Source: Solirubrobacteraceae bacterium (GTDB lineage: Bacteria; Actinomycetota; Thermoleophilia; Solirubrobacterales; Solirubrobacteraceae). Taken from it: a DNA stretch of 9,986 bases. Both the position numbers and the translations under genes were made by a program. This document shows positions 6,790 to 9,986 of the stretch, in pieces; within the stretch, counting starts at the first letter, position 1; each line of letters starts with the position of its first letter. The stretch covers positions 14,940-24,925 of the forward strand of contig JAEMTR010000005.1 of NCBI GenBank assembly GCA_016462245.1, in the 5' to 3' direction. The notes under the pieces were generated by a model. The model saw nothing but the letters and a program-made list of their open reading frames with translations. It made no database searches and was not told the origin of the DNA.

Positions 6790-6813
6790 ATGCGTGGCTT
6801 TTTATTGCTATGA
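6790..6813 (+). CDS. Possible 7-codon leader ORF overlapping the rplM start
   Basis: ATG at 6790 opens the frame MRGFLLL and ends at TGA 6811-6813, so its stop overlaps the rplM ATG as ATGA. It contains a TTA codon and three Leu codons in a row. Neither this ORF nor rplM has a clear Shine-Dalgarno, so the leader could deliver ribosomes to rplM by coupling. An out-of-frame ATG this close can easily arise by chance, so the call is tentative. Confidence 0.2.
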   Translation: MRGFLLL

Positions 6814-7262
6814 GAGCCTCAGTTGCTTCAAAAACCTACGTCGCCAAAGCGACCGACCGCGATCGTCAGTGGCTACTGATCGACGCGAATGGGCTAACGC
6901 TCGGCCGTTTGGCAACCCAGATCGCTGATCTTCTCCGTGGCAAGCTGAAGCCTGAGTACACGCCGCACGTCGATACCGGCGACTTCGTCGTCGTGATCAA
7001 CGCCGAGAAGATCTCGGTCAGCGGCAACAAGCTGAAAGAGAAGATGTACCGCCGCCACACCGGCTACCCGGGTGGACTGCGTGAGCGCACGCTCGAGGAG
7101 ATGCTGGAGCGCCGCCCGGAAGAGGTAATCCGCCAGGCAGTGCGAGGAATGCTGCCCCGTAACCGACTTGCCCGCCAGCAGATCACGAAGCTCAAGGTCT
7201 ATGCCGGCACCGACCACCCACACGTCGCGCAGAAGCCGACCAAACTGGAGCTAACGACCTAA
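6810..7262 (+). CDS. rplM: 50S ribosomal protein L13 (uL13)
   Basis: L13 is an early-assembly protein of the large ribosomal subunit that binds 23S rRNA. The 150-residue product has the full family pattern: RQWLLIDANGLTLGRLATQI near the N-terminus, GDFVVVINAEKISVSGNK, KMYRRHTGYPGGLRERTLEEM, the RRPEEVIRQAVRGMLPRN segment, and LKVYAGTDHPHVAQKP before the end. The length is close to the usual 142-150. ATG at 6810 is the only plausible start before the conserved core; it adds a short MRASVASK lead. The stop TAA and the rpsI ATG share one base (TAATG, 7260-7264), so the two are co-translated, as in most bacteria. Confidence 0.98.
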   Translation: MRASVASKTYVAKATDRDRQWLLIDANGLTLGRLATQIADLLRGKLKPEYTPHVDTGDFVVVINAEKISVSGNKLKEKMYRRHTGYPGGLRERTLEEMLERRPEEVIRQAVRGMLPRNRLARQQITKLKVYAGTDHPHVAQKPTKLELTT

Positions 7263-8059
7263 TGGCCGACGACGAAGCGCCAATCGAAGAGCAGCCCGAA
7301 GTAGAGGCCGAAGAGGTCGAGGAGGCAGTCGAAGCGGTCGAAGCGGAAGCAGAGGCCGAAGCCGCCGAGGAGGCTGTAGAAGAAGCCGTAGAAGAGGCAG
7401 AGGTCGAGGAGGCCGTCGAAGAAGAGGTCGAAGCTGAGCTCGAGGCGGACGAGAAGACCGAGGCCAAGGCCGACAAGAAGGCCGACAAGAAGGCCGCCAA
7501 AGAGAAGCCAATTCCGGGCGCCGACCTCGAGGTCGACATCGTCGTCGAAGGCGACGACAGCAGCCCTGAAAGCTCGCTCGACCCGTTCTCAGATGACCCC
7601 GACGTCGTCGTCGTAGAGGTCGAAGAGCCGGTCGCCGATGAGCCGATCGCCGCGACAATCAAGCTCGCTGCCGACGCCCGCTACACAGCCACCGGTAAGC
7701 GCAAGCGGGCAGTTGCTCGCGTAATTCTTAAGCCCGGTAAGGGCGAGTACCTGATCAACGGCCGTTCGATCGACGACTTCTTCCCGCGCCCTGCACTGCA
7801 GCGCAACATTCGCCAGCCGCTTGAGGCGGTTGGCTATGAGGACAAGATGGACGTCATTGCCAGAATGCACGGCGGCGGCGTCTCGGCCCAAGCTGGTGCA
7901 CTGCGCCACGGCATTTCACGCGCACTGCTCGAGGCCGACCCAAATCTTCGTGGCGCGCTCAAGAGCCGCGGCTTCCTAACGCGCGACGCTCGCGCCAAGG
8001 AACGCAAGAAGGCCGGTCTCAAGAAGGCCCGTAAGCGGCCTCAGTTCAGCAAGCGCTAG
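7262..8059 (+). CDS. rpsI: 30S ribosomal protein S9 (uS9) with a long acidic N-terminal extension
   Basis: S9 binds 16S rRNA in the small-subunit head, and its basic tail reaches P-site tRNA. The canonical S9 domain occupies about residues 139-265: ARYTATGKRKRAVARVIL, GEYLINGRSIDDFF, RMHGGGVSAQAGALRHGISR and the conserved tail RKRPQFSKR. It is preceded by about 138 extra residues. Residues 1-64 contain no Lys or Arg, and half of residues 1-60 are acidic (28 Glu, 2 Asp) in EAVEE-like repeats. Residues 65-82 are Lys-rich, and 88-128 are acidic again with a DVVVVEVEEP stretch. Bacterial S9 is normally about 130 residues; actinobacterial S9 often has a shorter acidic extension. The reading frame is continuous. 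GGAG at 7247-7250 lies 11 bases before the ATG, and coupling to rplM is likely. Confidence 0.96.
   Translation: MADDEAPIEEQPEVEAEEVEEAVEAVEAEAEAEAAEEAVEEAVEEAEVEEAVEEEVEAELEADEKTEAKADKKADKKAAKEKPIPGADLEVDIVVEGDDSSPESSLDPFSDDPDVVVVEVEEPVADEPIAATIKLAADARYTATGKRKRAVARVILKPGKGEYLINGRSIDDFFPRPALQRNIRQPLEAVGYEDKMDVIARMHGGGVSAQAGALRHGISRALLEADPNLRGALKSRGFLTRDARAKERKKAGLKKARKRPQFSKR
7283..7453 (+). repeat. Low-complexity Glu/Ala/Val-coding tract in rpsI
   Basis: The DNA coding for S9 residues 8-64 is built from imperfect repeats of GAGG(C/A)NGTCGAA-like units, encoding EAVEE/EVEEAVE variants. Both GAA and GAG codons are used, so the tract is degenerate rather than a pure microsatellite. Such tracts can change length by slippage or unequal recombination. 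On the opposite strand it creates spurious Ser/Thr- or Arg/Pro-rich frames. Confidence 0.7.
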
Positions 8060-8092
8060 AGCAGCTGGCCCGCGCGAATGGCGTGGATTCTC

Positions 8093-8098
8093 TAGGTT
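8093..8098 (+). promoter_or_regulatory. Putative -10 box (TAGGTT) for glmM
   Basis: TAGGTT ends 7 bases before the glmM ATG within the 46-base gap after rpsI. No Shine-Dalgarno is visible, and there is no normally spaced -35. The geometry predicts a transcript starting at or one base from the ATG, as proposed for pyrF, guaB3 and glmS. glmM may also be read through from rpsI. Confidence 0.38.
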
Positions 8099-8105
8099 TC
8101 TCCTA

Positions 8106-9413
8106 ATGGCTCGTCATCTCTTTGGCACCGACGGTGTCCGTGGCCTAGTCGGCGAGAAGCTGACCGCTGATCTGGCGATGGAGCTAGGCAGAGCGGCGAC
8201 CGAGCAGGCTGGCGGCGCCGCAACGCGCGTCCTCGTGATCCGCGACACGCGCGAGTCCGGTGAGATGCTCGAAGCGGCTCTGGCGGCTGGAATCACCGCA
8301 GCCGGTGGAGAGGCTCTGCTCGGCGGCGTTCTGCCAACTCCGGCGGCGCCGCTGCTGATCGGCCAGTACGGGTTTGACCTCGGCGTTGTCGTTTCGGCCT
8401 CGCACAACCCATACCAAGACAATGGGATCAAGTTCTTTGGCGGTGACGGGCTGAAGCTGACCGACGCGGCAGAGGAAGCGATCGAGGCCCGGCTAGCAGA
8501 CGCCCCTAGCTCGACGCTGGAAGTTGGCCGCGTGCGCGAACTCCACGGAACGCAGGAGGACTACTTGCGCGCGCTTGAGGCGCGCTTTGAAGCGCTTGAC
8601 CTGAGCGGCGTCAATCTGCTGCTCGACTGCGCCCATGGAGCCACGTACCGCGTCGGCCCCGAGATCTTCCGCCGCCTCGGCGCGACGGTGACAGCAATCG
8701 GCGACGAGCCCGATGGCCGCAACATCAATGAGGGCGTGGGGTCAACACACATCGAGGCGCTCGCAGCAGCGGTTGTCGCTGGCGGGCATGACCTCGGCTT
8801 CGCCTTCGATGGGGACGGCGACCGCGTGCTCGCGGCCGACCGCCACGGGTCGACCGTCGACGGCGACGAGCTGATCGCGCTAGCGGCGATTCACCTGCGC
8901 GCAATCGGCAGGCTCAATGGCGATGGGGTCGTCGTCACGGTGATGACGAACTACGGTTTCCACACGGCGATGAAGGCGGCCGAGATCGAGGTCGCTACGG
9001 CCGACGTTGGCGACCGTTATGTCCTCGCAGAGCTCCGCGAACGCGACTGGACGCTCGGCGGCGAGCAATCGGGTCACATCATCGACATGGGCTTCGTTCC
9101 TTCCGGCGATGGGATTGCCAGCGCGTTGCTGACGCTGGAAGCGCTTGCCGGCGCCGACCTGGCAGAGCGCTCGGCGATCGAAAAGCTGCCGCAGCGACTT
9201 GTCAACGTCAAGGTCGCCGACAAGGCTCGCGCGCTAGCCGCCGTCGCCGGGCCGGCCGAGGATGCGAACCAAGCTTTGAGCGGAAAAGGGCGTGTTCTGG
9301 TCCGAGCGAGCGGCACAGAAGAGCTGGTTCGTGTGATGGTTGAAGCGCCGGATCAGGATCAATGCGACGAGATCTGCGCGAGCCTTGTCGCAGTAGTCGA
9401 AGCCGCCGGCTGA
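8106..9413 (+). CDS. glmM: Phosphoglucosamine mutase
   Basis: It interconverts glucosamine 6-phosphate and glucosamine 1-phosphate, feeding GlmU and UDP-GlcNAc synthesis for peptidoglycan. The 435-residue protein is close to the usual 445 and shows the four alpha-D-phosphohexomutase signatures in order: the phosphoserine loop VVVSASHNP (94-102, S99 expected to carry the phosphate), the Mg-binding loop DGDGDR (235-240), the sugar-binding loop GGEQSGH (318-324) and the phosphate-binding loop RASGTE (400-405). The N-terminal LFGTDGVRG (5-13) is typical of GlmM. The start is ATG at 8106. rplM-rpsI-glmM order is common in Actinomycetota, and glmS, which makes its substrate, follows 58 bases later. 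Confidence 0.97.
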   Translation: MARHLFGTDGVRGLVGEKLTADLAMELGRAATEQAGGAATRVLVIRDTRESGEMLEAALAAGITAAGGEALLGGVLPTPAAPLLIGQYGFDLGVVVSASHNPYQDNGIKFFGGDGLKLTDAAEEAIEARLADAPSSTLEVGRVRELHGTQEDYLRALEARFEALDLSGVNLLLDCAHGATYRVGPEIFRRLGATVTAIGDEPDGRNINEGVGSTHIEALAAAVVAGGHDLGFAFDGDGDRVLAADRHGSTVDGDELIALAAIHLRAIGRLNGDGVVVTVMTNYGFHTAMKAAEIEVATADVGDRYVLAELRERDWTLGGEQSGHIIDMGFVPSGDGIASALLTLEALAGADLAERSAIEKLPQRLVNVKVADKARALAAVAGPAEDANQALSGKGRVLVRASGTEELVRVMVEAPDQDQCDEICASLVAVVEAAG

Positions 9414-9458
9414 CGGTCGTCTTTGCCGCGCCGCAGTGGGGTCATCTAGCCCACTAGC

Positions 9459-9464
9459 TAGGCT
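9459..9464 (+). promoter_or_regulatory. Putative -10 box (TAGGCT) for glmS, within a CTAG cluster
   Basis: TAGGCT ends 7 bases before the glmS ATG. It overlaps the last of three CTAG sites (9446-9449, 9454-9457, 9458-9461) spaced 8 and 4 bases apart. No Shine-Dalgarno is visible. The 58-base gap is too short for a glmS ribozyme, so amino-sugar control of that kind is not present here. Confidence 0.4.
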
Positions 9465-9471
9465 TCAGTCC

Positions 9472-9986
9472 ATGTGTGGAATCGTCGGTTACGTCGGCTC
9501 GCGGGCCGCTGAAGAGCTGCTGCTCGCAGGGCTCTCAAAGCTCGAGTACCGCGGCTACGATTCGGCCGGTATTTCAGTGATGTCGGGCGGCTCGATAGAG
9601 GCCGTTCGCGCGGTCGGTAATCTTGCCCAGCTCCAGAGCGCGGTCGAAGCGCGCCAAGCTGCAGGCGGCGCCACGGCGACGCTGGTCGAAGCGGCGACGA
9701 TCGGCATCGGCCACACGCGCTGGGCAACTCATGGCCGCGTCAACGAGCAGAACGCGCATCCTCACTTTGACACCGCCGATCAGGTTCATGTAGTCGTCAA
9801 CGGGATCGTTGAGAACTACATGGAGCTGCGTGAGCGGCTGATCGCAGATGGAGCCAGCTTCAGCTCCGAGACCGACGCCGAAGTGATCGCTCATCTCGTC
9901 GCCAACCACCTCGACGGCGACCTCGAGCAGGCCGTCCGCGGCGCCTACGGCGAATCGACTGCCATCGCCACGAAGGCGAAGTGGCC
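9472..9986 (+). CDS. glmS: Glutamine-fructose-6-phosphate aminotransferase, N-terminal part; last ~12 codons corrupted by an inverted segment
   Basis: GlmS makes glucosamine 6-phosphate from fructose 6-phosphate and glutamine, the committed step to UDP-GlcNAc. The visible part is the class II glutamine amidotransferase domain. After Met removal Cys2 is the nucleophile (MCGIVGYVG). LEYRGYDSAGIS lies at 24-35, HTRWATHGRVNEQNAHPH at 81-98, VVNGIVENY at 108-116 and SETDAEVIAHL at 132-142. The protein looks normal up to LEQAVRGAYG (151-160). After that the frame reads ESTAIATKAKW, unlike the family, while the reverse complement of the same bases reads like the expected continuation. The isomerase domains are off the window. 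ATG at 9472 is fixed by the need for Cys at position 2. Confidence 0.93.
   Translation, partial: MCGIVGYVGSRAAEELLLAGLSKLEYRGYDSAGISVMSGGSIEAVRAVGNLAQLQSAVEARQAAGGATATLVEAATIGIGHTRWATHGRVNEQNAHPHFDTADQVHVVVNGIVENYMELRERLIADGASFSSETDAEVIAHLVANHLDGDLEQAVRGAYGESTAIATKAKW
9951..9986 (-). other. Inverted fragment of glmS at the window end (probable chimera or fold-back)
   Basis: Read on the - strand, 9986-9948 translates as GHFAFVAMAVDSP, which fits the GlmS segment expected directly after AYGE on the + strand. The switch occurs within CGGCGA (9948-9953), which could belong to either orientation. This is the pattern of a microhomology-mediated inverted join near a contig end, produced by amplification or assembly; a true inversion breakpoint is the alternative. 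Confidence 0.7.

Noticed and set aside
7192..7662. Long - strand frames opposite the rpsI repeat (Ser/Thr-rich and Arg/Pro-rich products)
   Set aside because: They are mirror images of the acidic coding tract on the + strand, low in complexity, with no ribosome site and no recognisable domain.
9414..9471. glmS ribozyme upstream of glmS
   Set aside because: The gap is 58 bases, too short for the catalytic core, and its signature sequence is absent. It is mainly a Gram-positive low-GC feature.
9952..9986. A genuine divergent GlmS sequence ESTAIATKAKW
   Set aside because: It does not resemble the family at a well-conserved position, whereas the opposite strand of exactly these bases does. An inverted join explains both facts.

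Overview
The window is a compact, GC-rich stretch of core bacterial chromosome. It carries ten recognisable housekeeping genes on the + strand, the tail of an eleventh, and one small gene on the - strand. The clustering of rplM-rpsI-glmM with glmS, a CBS-less GuaB3-type IMP dehydrogenase next to guaA, and a type-2 PyrF all point to Actinomycetota. A deep-branching class such as Thermoleophilia is possible, but that is a low-confidence guess from protein style alone. No insertion sequence, phage, CRISPR, toxin-antitoxin or defence gene was seen, and no gap between genes reaches 300 bases.

Layout. (1) Bases 2-181 are the C-terminus of a probable cation diffusion facilitator. It converges on, and overlaps by 14 bases, an untracked 46-residue two-helix membrane protein on the - strand (168-308). 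(2) pyrF (384-1307) stands alone. (3) A tightly coupled trio follows: a membrane-anchored LysM protein (1380-1694), a D,D-carboxypeptidase (1691-2908) and a PfkB-family sugar-phosphate kinase (2905-3864), each junction overlapping by 4 bases. (4) guaB3 (3975-5195) and guaA (5192-6730) form a purine pair with another 4-base overlap. (5) rplM (6810-7262) and rpsI (7262-8059) are the usual L13-S9 pair. Here S9 carries an unusually long acidic N-terminal extension of about 138 residues. (6) glmM (8106-9413) and the start of glmS (9472 to the window end) make precursors for UDP-GlcNAc, so peptidoglycan synthesis (glmM, glmS) and remodelling (LysM, carboxypeptidase) lie within the same 10 kb.

Regulation. 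Four genes at the head of transcription units (pyrF, guaB3, glmM, glmS) have no clear Shine-Dalgarno sequence. Each has a CTAG[G/C]NT box ending 6 or 7 bases before the start codon, which is the geometry of a -10 element driving leaderless transcripts. The lysM and rplM units instead share a TATTCT box followed by NNNGGGCT.

Most notable anomaly. glmS reads normally to about codon 160, then becomes nonsense. The reverse complement of the last 39 bases encodes GHFAFVAMAVDSP, which looks like the expected next piece of GlmS. The window therefore ends in a small fold-back inversion, most likely an assembly or amplification chimera at a contig end. I see no convincing undescribed biological system. 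The most biological leads are the S9 extension, the start-proximal promoter boxes, the small membrane protein and a 7-codon leader ORF overlapping the rplM start.
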